Source: Gammaproteobacteria bacterium
GTDB lineage: Bacteria > Pseudomonadota > Gammaproteobacteria > Eutrophobiales > Eutrophobiaceae
Length of the DNA: 9,217 nt
Direction: 5' to 3'
NCBI GenBank assembly: GCA_003645215.1
Contig: QNEM01000066.1
Span: 1 to 9,217 of the forward strand
Made by a program: the position numbers and the translations under genes. The notes beneath the pieces were generated by a model. The model was not told the DNA's origin, did no database searches, and saw nothing but the letters and a program-made list of their open reading frames with translations. This document shows positions 1-6,886 of this stretch, one piece after another. Position 1 is the first letter of the stretch, and each line of letters begins with the position of its first letter.

Positions 1-34
1 GGCATGCGCCAGTATGACGATTGAGTGTTAATTG

Positions 35-54
35 ATTTCCGTCTACACGGGAAT
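35..54. repeat. REP-like short hairpin
   Basis: An 8-bp stem (35-42 with 47-54, one G-T wobble) closes a CTAC loop and is followed by the tail GAATGACGGA. This resembles the widespread bacterial intergenic palindromes whose arms read like TTCCCGT and ACGGGAATGACGG. Only one degenerate copy is visible and no T-run follows, so it is not a clear terminator. It lies 33 bases beyond the stop of the PerM-like gene. The rest of 1-86 shows no gene. Confidence 0.4.
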
Positions 55-86
55 GACGGATCAAATGACAAATTATAGAGTCTAAC

Positions 87-1178
87 TCAAACCTCAACAG
101 TGGTGCTCTCAGCGGATTCATGCAAATAATCCGCAGTCGTTGGCCAGATATTAATCAAGGCCTTGACCAGGGTCGCCAACGGAATCGCAAAGAACACGCC
201 CAGAAACCCCCACAGACCGCCAAACACCAGTATCGCCACGATGATGGCGATGGGATGTAGATTGACCGCATCCGAAAACAGGACCGGTACCAGGATATTA
301 CCATCCAGAAATTGCAGGATCATGTAACTAATCATTAGCCACATGAAGTGGCTATCCAGACCCCACTGGAAATACCCAACCAGTGCTACAGGTAATGTCA
401 CCATGGCGGCGCCAATATAAGGAATCAAGACAGACAGTCCTACTGCCAGTGCCAGCAAGGATGCATAATTGAGATCCATTAATGTAAAGAGGACAAATGA
501 CACAGCAAACACAATGAGAATTTCGTTGGCTTTACCGCGGACATAATTACCAATCTGTCCATCCATCTCGTGCCAGATATCTGTGATCAGTTGTCGTTCG
601 GTTGGTAAAAAACGTGTTAACCATGAAATGATGATTTCCTTATCTTTCAGGAAGAAGAAGATCATTACTGGCACCAGGATCAGATAAACTAATACGCTTA
701 TAATGGCAGGTATGGATGCCAGCGAAATCGACAATACATTCTGCCCCAGGTCACTGACACCACCCTTGATAGCCGCTATTACTTCCCGAACAGCCGCCTC
801 GGAAATAATCTCTGGATATTTTTCCGGAAGTTTAAGCAAAAGTTCCTGACCATTGGCAATCATATAAGGAACTTCCTGTAAAAACTGGCTTAATTGTCTG
901 GATAAAATAGGCAATAGCCCTACTAGCAAAAATCCAAGAAAAGTCATAAAGAGAATGAAGACGATATAGACAGACAATGATCTTGAGGTGAGCTTTTTCT
1001 GTGTTTTTTGTACCGGACCTTCAAGCAGATAAGCGATAATGATTGCCGCGAAGAACGGTGCCAGCATTTGCCCCATGGTAAATACAATTGCAAAAGCAAC
1101 GACCAGTAAAACGACCAGTAATGCCGCCTGCGGGTCAGTGAAGTATCTGCGATACCATGAATTTATATATTCAAACAT
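87..1178 (-). CDS. perM: AI-2E/PerM family membrane transporter
   Basis: A 363-residue inner-membrane protein of the AI-2E transporter (PerM, UPF0118) family. Hydrophobic segments lie at about 18-34, 37-52, 69-92, 152-176, 216-236, 238-270, 276-292 and 307-333. A hydrophilic, partly amphipathic stretch at about 93-150 separates the third and fourth segments, as usual in this family. Typical family features are MLAPFFAAIIIAYLLEGP near the N-terminus, LIPYIGAAM around 251-259 and the C-terminal DGNILVPVLFSDAVNLHP to GFLGVFFAIPLA region. Length fits the family. Members have been linked to autoinducer-2 export or to ion/proton exchange, so the substrate cannot be assigned from sequence. The ATG start has only a weak Shine-Dalgarno. 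The gene is divergent from queG. From memory, perM-like and tusA-like genes are neighbours in some gammaproteobacteria; here queG lies between them. Confidence 0.9.
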   Translation of the reverse strand: MFEYINSWYRRYFTDPQAALLVVLLVVAFAIVFTMGQMLAPFFAAIIIAYLLEGPVQKTQKKLTSRSLSVYIVFILFMTFLGFLLVGLLPILSRQLSQFLQEVPYMIANGQELLLKLPEKYPEIISEAAVREVIAAIKGGVSDLGQNVLSISLASIPAIISVLVYLILVPVMIFFFLKDKEIIISWLTRFLPTERQLITDIWHEMDGQIGNYVRGKANEILIVFAVSFVLFTLMDLNYASLLALAVGLSVLIPYIGAAMVTLPVALVGYFQWGLDSHFMWLMISYMILQFLDGNILVPVLFSDAVNLHPIAIIVAILVFGGLWGFLGVFFAIPLATLVKALINIWPTTADYLHESAESTTVEV

Positions 1179-1222
1179 AGATTTAAATATTACCTGATAT
1201 TACCCATCCGTATAATGTTATC

Positions 1223-1250
1223 TTGATCACTGTATTCTGTATATTAATAT
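1223..1250 (+). promoter_or_regulatory. weak candidate promoter for queG
   Basis: TTGATC (1223-1228) and TAATAT (1245-1250) are separated by 16 bases in the 109-base divergent gap between the PerM-like gene and queG. Each hexamer matches the sigma-70 consensus at about four of six positions. The gap is AT-rich, so such matches arise easily by chance. No strong operator dyad is evident here. Confidence 0.2.
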
Positions 1251-1287
1251 CATCTCGATTGTAACCTTGTGAACATTGGATTTTGCA

Positions 1288-2391
1288 ATGAATAAACCTG
1301 CAGACAACATAGACTACAATAGGCTGGCTGAACAGATTAAAGACTGGGGGCTTGAGCTCGGCTTTCAACAAGTCGGGGTTAGCGACACCGATCTGGCAAA
1401 AGATGAAAAATATCTGCTGAAATGGCTGAATCAAGCCATGCATGGTGATATGGATTATATGCAGCAGCATGGAAGCAAGCGCTCTCGCCCTGCCGAATTA
1501 ATTCCGGGAACCATCAGGGTTATTTCTGTACGGATGGATTACATGCCTGAAGATGGCGAGGATCCGGAAGCTATATTAAACGATCCACAACAGGCTTATA
1601 TCTCGCGCTATGCTACTGGCCGTGACTATCACAAAATTATTCGCAAGCGATTGCAAAAACTCGCAGAAAAGATCACAAAGGTCACAGGTGAATTTGGCTA
1701 CCGTGCCTTTACTGACAGCGCACCAGTTCTGGAAAAAGCCATTGCCAGAAATTCAGGATTGGGCTGGATTGGTAAACATACAAATTTAATTAATCCAAAG
1801 GCAGGCTCATGGTTTTTCCTGGGTGAGATATATACAGACTTGCCGTTACCCGTGGATGAGCCATTTATCACAGATCATTGTGGCTCCTGTACTGCTTGTA
1901 TTGATATTTGCCCTACACAAGCCATTGTCGAACCCTATAAAGTTGATGCCAGACGATGTATCTCCTATTTGACCATTGAATTACGTGAATCAATTCCTGA
2001 TAAATTCAGAAAAGACATAGGCAACCGGATCTATGGTTGTGATGATTGTCAGCTGGTTTGTCCATGGAATAAATTTTCAATTAATACAAAAGAAAAAGAC
2101 TTCACCATTAGAAATAGCCTGGACTCATCGACACTAATAGATTTGTTTGGCTGGACGGAAGAAGAATTCCTGAAAAAAACAGAAGGTTCTGCAATTCGAC
2201 GTATCAGTTACGAGGCCTGGTTAAGAAATATTGCTGTTGCCCTGGGTAATTTGATGCGTAATTTAGTTGAGAATAAAGCCGTTGATGAAATAACTTCCCG
2301 AAATATTACTCGTGTGCTTGAAGAGAAAAGCTCACATCCGTCTGAATTAGTCAGGGAGCATATTGAATGGGCACTAGGTCAATATTCATAG
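1288..2391 (+). CDS. queG: Epoxyqueuosine reductase QueG
   Basis: QueG carries out the last step of queuosine synthesis, reducing epoxyqueuosine to queuosine in tRNAs with GUN anticodons. It is cytosolic and uses cobalamin and two [4Fe-4S] clusters. From ATG 1288 the protein has 367 residues. The FTDSAPVLEK motif carries the probable catalytic Asp143, followed by GLGWIGKHTNLI. The first cluster motif CGSCTACIDICP has C198, C201, C204 and C208. Further Cys are C224 and C251, C254 and C258 in CDDCQLVCPWNK. SYLTIELR after C224 and the helical C-terminal tail also fit. The frame extends upstream to TTG 1276. I prefer ATG 1288 because GGA at 1278-1280 sits 7 bases before it and the TTG has no ribosome binding site. 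It is convergent with the tusA-like gene, 32 bases away, with no visible terminator between them. Confidence 0.96.
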   Translation: MNKPADNIDYNRLAEQIKDWGLELGFQQVGVSDTDLAKDEKYLLKWLNQAMHGDMDYMQQHGSKRSRPAELIPGTIRVISVRMDYMPEDGEDPEAILNDPQQAYISRYATGRDYHKIIRKRLQKLAEKITKVTGEFGYRAFTDSAPVLEKAIARNSGLGWIGKHTNLINPKAGSWFFLGEIYTDLPLPVDEPFITDHCGSCTACIDICPTQAIVEPYKVDARRCISYLTIELRESIPDKFRKDIGNRIYGCDDCQLVCPWNKFSINTKEKDFTIRNSLDSSTLIDLFGWTEEEFLKKTEGSAIRRISYEAWLRNIAVALGNLMRNLVENKAVDEITSRNITRVLEEKSSHPSELVREHIEWALGQYS

Positions 2392-2423
2392 TCCTGTCTG
2401 AAGATTAAAAGCGGGCAACTGGA

Positions 2424-2726
2424 TCAAATCTTGTTTGGACTGTCTGCACGCTGGATATAAAATTTAAAAAGTTTTTCCTGTTTTTCTATATCTAACAGTT
2501 GGTGATTTGTCCTTGCACAGTAAGCTTCAAAGTCAATCACTGAGTGGGGGTCGGTAGCCTCAACATAGAGTATTTCACCTGGTTGCATCTTATTTAGCAG
2601 TACCTTGGTTTTTAAAATCGGCAACGGGCAATTCAGACCTTTAGCGTCTAAAGATAGATCTTCTTTTATGGCCACTGCTGAATTGTCTTCGTTCACGGGA
2701 TTTACGGTCTTTTTGTGTAAGCGCAT
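2424..2726 (-). CDS. tusA: TusA/SirA-family sulfur carrier protein
   Basis: A small cytosolic sulfurtransferase-type protein of 100 residues. TusA-family proteins carry a persulfide on a conserved Cys and pass it on, for example in tRNA 2-thiouridine synthesis or molybdenum cofactor supply. The signature is clear: LDAKGLNCPLPILKTK with the acceptor Cys33 in a CPxP motif, then MQPGE and the ATDPHSVIDFEAYC segment. An extra, less conserved N-terminal stretch of about 20 residues makes it longer than the usual 75-85. No later Met precedes the CPxP motif, so the extension is probably real. A second Cys (C70) lies in the second half of the fold. The gene is divergent from zur across an 80-base gap holding a Zur operator, and a consensus -10 for this gene lies inside that operator. 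Which TusA subfamily it belongs to is unclear. Confidence 0.9.
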   Translation of the reverse strand: MRLHKKTVNPVNEDNSAVAIKEDLSLDAKGLNCPLPILKTKVLLNKMQPGEILYVEATDPHSVIDFEAYCARTNHQLLDIEKQEKLFKFYIQRADSPNKI

Positions 2727-2751
2727 AGTTTACTGCATCTGCATGTATAAA

Positions 2752-2770
2752 TATGCTATATTATAACATA
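2752..2770. promoter_or_regulatory. Zur operator (Zur box)
   Basis: TATGCTATATTATAACATA is a 19-base dyad centred on T2761; eight of its nine arm pairs are complementary (the exception is C2756 with A2766). The core matches the gammaproteobacterial Zur consensus ATGTTATANTATAACAT at all but one base. It is centred 46 bases before the zur start and 35 bases before the tusA-like start on the other strand. It should mediate zinc-dependent repression of zur-znuACB, and possibly of tusA. The match is seen directly; Zur binding is inferred from the family and the adjacent zur gene. Confidence 0.88.
2760..2765 (-). promoter_or_regulatory. candidate -10 box for tusA inside the Zur box
   Basis: On the minus strand these bases read TATAAT, a perfect sigma-70 -10. 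Transcription would start near 2753, giving a leader of roughly 27 bases before the tusA-like ATG. No good -35 is found at 16-18 bases, so the promoter may be weak, activated, or an accident of the AT-rich operator. Confidence 0.35.
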
Positions 2771-2806
2771 ACTTACCAATAAAGACTTAAGAATCAAAGG
2801 TATAGT

Positions 2807-3304
2807 ATGCCTAAAACTAATGTAATTACGCCCTTTAAGAAGGCCAGCCATGCCCATCAGCAATGCTCCGATGCGGCATTGTCAGTTGCGGAAGACACCT
2901 GCAATTCGCGTGGTGTGCGATTAACTAAATTGCGCCGGAGAGTACTGGAACTGGTCTGGAGCAGTCATGAGCCAGTGAAAGCTTACGACATACTGGACAT
3001 CCTGCGTGATGAGCATAGCGGTTCTGCACCACCAACAGTTTATCGGGCATTGGAATTTTTGCAGGAAGAGGGAATGGTACACAAGATTGAGTCATTAAAT
3101 GCCTATGTAGGTTGTGGCGCACCAGATCATAATTACGCCAGTCAATTTTTAATATGCCAATCATGTGGTGCGGTAGCCGAAATGAATGATACTGAAATCA
3201 GGAATTTAATTGCCAATAAAGCTGCCGGTATGGGTTTTAAAATTGATAAGGAAATTATAGAAGTGAAGGGTATTTGTTCACAATGCAGTGATAAACCCGG
3301 CTGA
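2807..3304 (+). CDS. zur: Zinc uptake regulator Zur (Fur family)
   Basis: A cytosolic zinc-sensing repressor of 165 residues. The N-terminal winged-helix domain (about 20-95) contains RGVRLTKLRRRVLELV and the recognition-helix segment PPTVYRALEFLQEEG at 75-89, very like E. coli Zur. Structural zinc Cys pairs are C117/C120 and C157/C160. H92, C103, H108 and E125 fit the regulatory zinc site described for E. coli Zur (H77, C88, H96, E111), with matching or near-matching spacing. The His/Cys-bearing N-terminus (SHAHQQC) is common in proteobacterial Zur. The C-terminus ends soon after the last CxxC, without the His-containing tail of the E. coli protein. AAAGG at 2796-2800 serves the ATG at 6-base spacing. 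It is the first gene of zur-znuACB and lies behind its own predicted operator, so autoregulation is expected. Confidence 0.96.
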   Translation: MPKTNVITPFKKASHAHQQCSDAALSVAEDTCNSRGVRLTKLRRRVLELVWSSHEPVKAYDILDILRDEHSGSAPPTVYRALEFLQEEGMVHKIESLNAYVGCGAPDHNYASQFLICQSCGAVAEMNDTEIRNLIANKAAGMGFKIDKEIIEVKGICSQCSDKPG

Positions 3305-3313
3305 GTGTGTGCA

Positions 3314-4198
3314 ATGTTCAGGATTATATCTCTTGTAATATTAATTGGATGTCAGTTTTCACAGTATTGTTATGCGAGAGAAGCAGGTGCGAATAATATT
3401 TTTGTCAGTATTCTTCCGCAAAAATATTTCGTTGAGAGGATTGCTGGCGAACATGTGAAAGTATCAGTGATGGTGGGCAACGGGCAAAATCCTGCAACCT
3501 ATGAACCCACACCTAAACAGATGGCACTGCTGGATAAGGCACAATTATATTTTCAGATTGGAGTTCCATTTGAAAGTATATGGATTGATGCTATTAGTGA
3601 ATTGAATCCGGATCTGGAAATAATCGAGTGTTGTACAGAATTAATTACGAGACACGATGAGAAAAATTCTCATGAGCATAATGTTGAAGTAGAACATGCC
3701 AAAAAAAGACATGCAATGGATCCGCATATCTGGACGAGTCCTGCGAATGCAAAATACATTGCCTTAAAAATGAAAAAGGCATTGATTGATAATTATCCTG
3801 TGTATGCAAAAGAGTTTGAAACTAATTATTCCAGATTAATAGAGGATTTAGACAGGCTTGATCAGGATATTAAATCAAGTTTGGCTCATCTGAAAAATCG
3901 CTACATTATTGTTTCACATCCTTCCTGGGGGTACTACGCCGAGGCATATGATTTAATTCAGGTCCCGATTGAAGTCGAAGGCAAAGAGGTTCGCGCAAAA
4001 TCCCTGGCGAAATTAATTGAATTTGCCAGATCAAAAAATATAAACAGGGTATTTGTACAAAAACAATTTAATAAAAATTCAGCAGAGATCATTGCCAGAG
4101 AGATTGCTGCTGACGTTATCGAACTCGATCCATTAGCTGAAGACTATATCGCCAATCTTTACTATGTGACTGATGCCATCGCAAACAGGAAGAATTAG
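3314..4198 (+). CDS. znuA: Zinc ABC transporter substrate-binding protein ZnuA
   Basis: Periplasmic zinc-binding component of the ZnuABC importer (cluster A-I, TroA/ZnuA family), 294 residues from ATG 3314. An in-frame GTG at 3305 directly follows the zur stop and is an alternative start. I prefer the ATG, with GAG (3303-3305) 8 bases before it. The signal peptide could be cleaved after YCYA (residue 21). LIGC (Cys13) also fits a lipobox, though the peptide before it would be short. Fold landmarks are VSILPQKYFVERIAG, ATYEPTP, DPHIWTSP, VSHPSWGYYA and ELDPLAEDY. Expected metal ligands H138, H202 and D272 are present. The first ligand, usually the His of PHTYEPTP, is Ala61 here. The loop at 114-133 has five His, poorer than the long His-rich loop of many ZnuAs. 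Operon context supports zinc. A manganese or other metal specificity is less likely. Confidence 0.93.
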   Translation: MFRIISLVILIGCQFSQYCYAREAGANNIFVSILPQKYFVERIAGEHVKVSVMVGNGQNPATYEPTPKQMALLDKAQLYFQIGVPFESIWIDAISELNPDLEIIECCTELITRHDEKNSHEHNVEVEHAKKRHAMDPHIWTSPANAKYIALKMKKALIDNYPVYAKEFETNYSRLIEDLDRLDQDIKSSLAHLKNRYIIVSHPSWGYYAEAYDLIQVPIEVEGKEVRAKSLAKLIEFARSKNINRVFVQKQFNKNSAEIIAREIAADVIELDPLAEDYIANLYYVTDAIANRKN

Positions 4199-4200
4199 GA

Positions 4201-4926
4201 ATGGATACGATTATTACTCTGGATAATGTCAGTTTTTCCTACACTAATATACCTGTCGTACGTGACATTAATCTTGCCATTAGTGAAGGTGAATTTCTGG
4301 GGGTGATTGGTCCGAATGCTGGCGGTAAAAGCACGCTGCTTAAATTGATACTTGGCCTGATTCAACCTGATAAGGGGAATATAAAGGTGTTTGGGAAAAG
4401 TCCGGGCAAAGGACGCTCCCGAATTGGTTATGTCCCGCAGTATCCTGCATTTGCGAGAGATTTCCCGATTAATGTTCTTGATGCTGTGCTAATGGGACGC
4501 CTTGGGGAATCTCGCTGGTACGGGGGATATACACAGGAAGATAAAGATATCGCTATGAATTCACTGAAGGCGGTTGAGATTGACAATATTTGCAATCAAA
4601 CTATTGATTCACTTTCAGGAGGGCAGTTACAGCGAGTCTTGATTGCCAGGGCACTAGCCTCCAGGCCGGATATCTTGATCCTCGATGAACCTACTGCAAA
4701 TATCGATGTTCGTGCTGAAGAGGATATTTTTGCATTACTAAAACAATACAATGACCACATGACGATCATTGTTGTTTCTCATGATATCGGTTTTATTTCA
4801 GGTTACGTAGACAGGGTGGCCTGCCTGAATCAAACTTTGCTTTGTCATACAACCAGTGAGATTAGTGGCAAGACCATTGAAGAATTATATGGTGCACCAG
4901 TGAAGATGATTCAACATGCACATTAA
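4201..4926 (+). CDS. znuC: Zinc ABC transporter ATP-binding protein ZnuC
   Basis: The cytoplasmic ATPase of the zinc importer, 241 residues. All ABC motifs are intact: Walker A GPNAGGKST at 37-45 (K43), Q-loop Q80 in YVPQYP, signature LSGGQ at 138-142, Walker B ILILDEP at 158-164 with catalytic E163, and switch His194 in VVSHD. The Gly-rich Walker A variant is common in metal-type (cluster 9) ATPases. The short C-terminal tail ends QHAH. ATG 4201 lies two bases after the znuA stop. The ribosome binding site AGGAAG (4187-4192) is inside the last znuA codons at 8-base spacing, so translation is probably coupled. It pairs with ZnuB immediately downstream. Confidence 0.96.
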   Translation: MDTIITLDNVSFSYTNIPVVRDINLAISEGEFLGVIGPNAGGKSTLLKLILGLIQPDKGNIKVFGKSPGKGRSRIGYVPQYPAFARDFPINVLDAVLMGRLGESRWYGGYTQEDKDIAMNSLKAVEIDNICNQTIDSLSGGQLQRVLIARALASRPDILILDEPTANIDVRAEEDIFALLKQYNDHMTIIVVSHDIGFISGYVDRVACLNQTLLCHTTSEISGKTIEELYGAPVKMIQHAH

Positions 4927-4941
4927 TGAGAATACTATCTT

Positions 4942-5784
4942 ATGACTGAATTATTCTCTGCATTAATGAATTACAGTTTCATGCAGCATGCCTTTATTGC
5001 CTGCATATTGTCCAGTATTGGTTGTGGAATCATCGGCACTTATGTCGTTGTTAAGCGAGTTGGCTTCCTTGCGGGGGGGATTGCACATACCGTTCTGGCA
5101 GGGATGGGCATTGCCTATTTCATGGAAGGTTCGCCTTTGGTTGGCGCAGTTATCGCAGCCTTGTTTGCAGCCATATTCATGAGCGTTGTCAAATTACGCT
5201 GGAAGCAACAGGAAGACATTCTGGTCGCGGCTTTCTGGTCTGTAGGAATGGCGGTAGGTATTTTATTTATTTCAAGGACCCCGGGTTACAGCGTTGATCT
5301 GATGAGCTTCCTATTCGGGAATATACTGCTGGTGTCGAAAGCAGATCTGCTGTTGATGGCGGCGCTGGATATTATCATTGTCAGTATCGTCTTTCTGTTT
5401 TATAAACAATTTATGGCTGCGGTTTTTGATGAAGAGTTTGCACGTCTTCGAGGGATAAAGATTGAAATTTACTATACGGCGCTAATGTGTATGGTTGCTT
5501 TGACAGTGGTGTTATTGATTCAGATTGTTGGGCTTATTCTAGTGATGGCCTTACTGATATTTCCAGCAGCCTGTGCCGCGCAATTTTTCCATTCTTTATT
5601 CAAGATGATGATAGCCGCAACAGCATTGTGCATGCTGATGACGATCAGTGGTTTAAGCATTGCCTACCAACCAGATTTACCAGCAGGTGCTACGATTATT
5701 GTCGTTGCCGCATTGTTCTATGTAATTTCTATAATTAGCAGCACATTGATTAAACGACGTCAGAAAAAATCAGCTGTCTACTAG
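4942..5784 (+). CDS. znuB: Zinc ABC transporter permease ZnuB
   Basis: Inner-membrane permease of the ABC-3 family (ZnuB/MntB/TroC-like), 280 residues, and the last gene of the zinc operon. Several hydrophobic helices are seen, at about 14-36, 43-60, 64-82, 93-111, 134-155, 177-205, 220-240 and 249-269. Family landmarks are VKRVGFLAGGIAHTVLAG at 37-54, the cytoplasmic coupling loop with EEFARLRGI at 164-172, QIVGLILVMALLIFPAACA at 194-212 and DLPAGATIIV at 245-254. The tail is basic (KRRQKK), consistent with a cytoplasmic C-terminus. The ATG follows the znuC stop by 15 bases with only a weak GAG upstream, so coupling to znuC translation is likely. Its TAG stop overlaps the aroG stop on the other strand, and no terminator is visible between the two genes. 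Confidence 0.96.
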   Translation: MTELFSALMNYSFMQHAFIACILSSIGCGIIGTYVVVKRVGFLAGGIAHTVLAGMGIAYFMEGSPLVGAVIAALFAAIFMSVVKLRWKQQEDILVAAFWSVGMAVGILFISRTPGYSVDLMSFLFGNILLVSKADLLLMAALDIIIVSIVFLFYKQFMAAVFDEEFARLRGIKIEIYYTALMCMVALTVVLLIQIVGLILVMALLIFPAACAAQFFHSLFKMMIAATALCMLMTISGLSIAYQPDLPAGATIIVVAALFYVISIISSTLIKRRQKKSAVY

Positions 5785-5786
5785 AC
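5776..5786. other. palindrome over overlapping convergent stop codons
   Basis: GTCTACTAGAC is an 11-base dyad centred on C5781. It contains CTAG (5781-5784), which supplies a TAG stop to znuB on the plus strand and a TAG stop to aroG on the minus strand. The genes overlap by 4 bases. The dyad is too short and lacks a T-run, so it is not a recognisable terminator. Confidence 0.5.
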
Positions 5787-6833
5787 TCGTCTTTTTTGTA
5801 CCGCTTGTGCCAGTTCTCCAATGAGTGCTTCTGTATCATCCCAGCCAAGACAGGCATCAGTAACACTTTGACCATAGATAAGTTCCTGACCTTCGACAAT
5901 ATCCTGTCTGCCAGCGACAAGATGGCTTTCAATCATGATACCAAAGATACGTTTGTCACCAGCGGCAATCTGATTGGCAACATCGCTACCGACATTCATT
6001 TGTAATTCATGTTTCTTGTTGCTATTTGCATGGCTGAAATCAATCATGATTTTGGCTGGTAACCCTGCTTTTTCTAATTCTTCAGAGACTTTATTAATAC
6101 TGGCAGTATCATAATTTGGCACCTTGCCACCGCGAAGAATGATATGGCAATCAGGGTTGCCAGTGGTTGAGAATATTCCTGAGTTACCTTCTTTTCTTAA
6201 AGAAAGGAAGTGATGTGGTCTGATGGCAGCCCCGATTGCATCAACAGCCACTTTCGTTGTGCCATCGGTGCCATTTTTGAAACCTACGGGACATGAAAGA
6301 CCTGAGGCAAGTTCTCTGTGTACCTGGCTTTCTGTTGTCCTCGCACCAATAGCGCCCCAGCTGATCAAATCAGTGACATATTGAGGTGTGATTAGATCGA
6401 GATATTCTGTTGCAGCAGGTACGCCTGATTCATTCAGGTCACGCAAAAGATTTCTGGCAAGTCGCAATCCCTGGTTGATCTCAAAACTTCCATCCAGATT
6501 TGGATCGTTAATCAGCCCCTTCCAGCCAACGGTTGTTCTCGGTTTTTCAAAATAAACGCGCATGATGATTAGCAGATCATCGGAATATTTATCAATCAAG
6601 GGTTTTAATCTTGAGGCATATTCGTTTGCTGACTTTATATCATGGATAGAGCAAGGTCCTGTGATTACAACCAGACGATCGTCATCTCCGGACAAAATAT
6701 TATGAATCGCCTGTCGCGTCTCATAAGTTGTGTTTGCGGCTTGCTCAGTAACCGGAATTTCTTCCAGCAGCACAGCAGGTGGCGTAACAGTTTTTATTTC
6801 ATTGATCCGAAGATCGTCTGTTTGATGGTTCAT
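5781..6833 (-). CDS. aroG: 3-deoxy-7-phosphoheptulonate synthase, AroG type
   Basis: DAHP synthase (type I-alpha) catalyses the first step of the shikimate pathway, joining phosphoenolpyruvate and erythrose 4-phosphate. It is cytosolic. The 350-residue protein appears colinear with E. coli AroG. Metal ligands C61, H268, E302 and D326 are all present. Signatures GPCSIHD (59-65), MRVYFEKPRTTVGWKGLINDP (91-111), GAIGARTTESQ, GFKNGTDGT and HIILRGGK are intact. Positions tied to phenylalanine inhibition in AroG are mostly kept: D6 and D7 in the N-terminal TDDLRI, P150, S180, F209 and S211. Position 221 is Phe where AroG has Val. I therefore infer a Phe-sensitive isozyme rather than the Tyr (AroF) or Trp (AroH) type. 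The upstream sequence is very AT-rich with no good Shine-Dalgarno. It lies 53 bases after hinT on the same strand and may be cotranscribed. Confidence 0.95.
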   Translation of the reverse strand: MNHQTDDLRINEIKTVTPPAVLLEEIPVTEQAANTTYETRQAIHNILSGDDDRLVVITGPCSIHDIKSANEYASRLKPLIDKYSDDLLIIMRVYFEKPRTTVGWKGLINDPNLDGSFEINQGLRLARNLLRDLNESGVPAATEYLDLITPQYVTDLISWGAIGARTTESQVHRELASGLSCPVGFKNGTDGTTKVAVDAIGAAIRPHHFLSLRKEGNSGIFSTTGNPDCHIILRGGKVPNYDTASINKVSEELEKAGLPAKIMIDFSHANSNKKHELQMNVGSDVANQIAAGDKRIFGIMIESHLVAGRQDIVEGQELIYGQSVTDACLGWDDTEALIGELAQAVQKRRV

Positions 6834-6886
6834 TTTTATATTTACTTTAATTTAAAATATTTAATTATTAAGCACTGATTAATTAC

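Noticed and set aside
1183..1470. 95-codon minus-strand frame antisense to the start of queG
   Set aside because: It mostly mirrors queG coding sequence and the divergent promoter gap, with no family resemblance.
2392..2423. Possible terminator between convergent queG and tusA
   Set aside because: No stable GC-rich stem with a following T-run could be found on either strand.
2925..3164. 79-codon frame antisense to zur
   Set aside because: It lies fully inside a confidently identified gene; its Cys and His content is a by-product of the zur codons.
6642..6878. 78-codon plus-strand frame over the aroG start
   Set aside because: Antisense shadow of aroG; the part beyond aroG is low-complexity AT-rich sequence.
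6834..6886. Promoter or leader peptide before aroG
   Set aside because: The gap is almost all A and T, so many -10-like strings occur, but no -35/-10 pair stands out and no short frame rich in Phe codons was seen.
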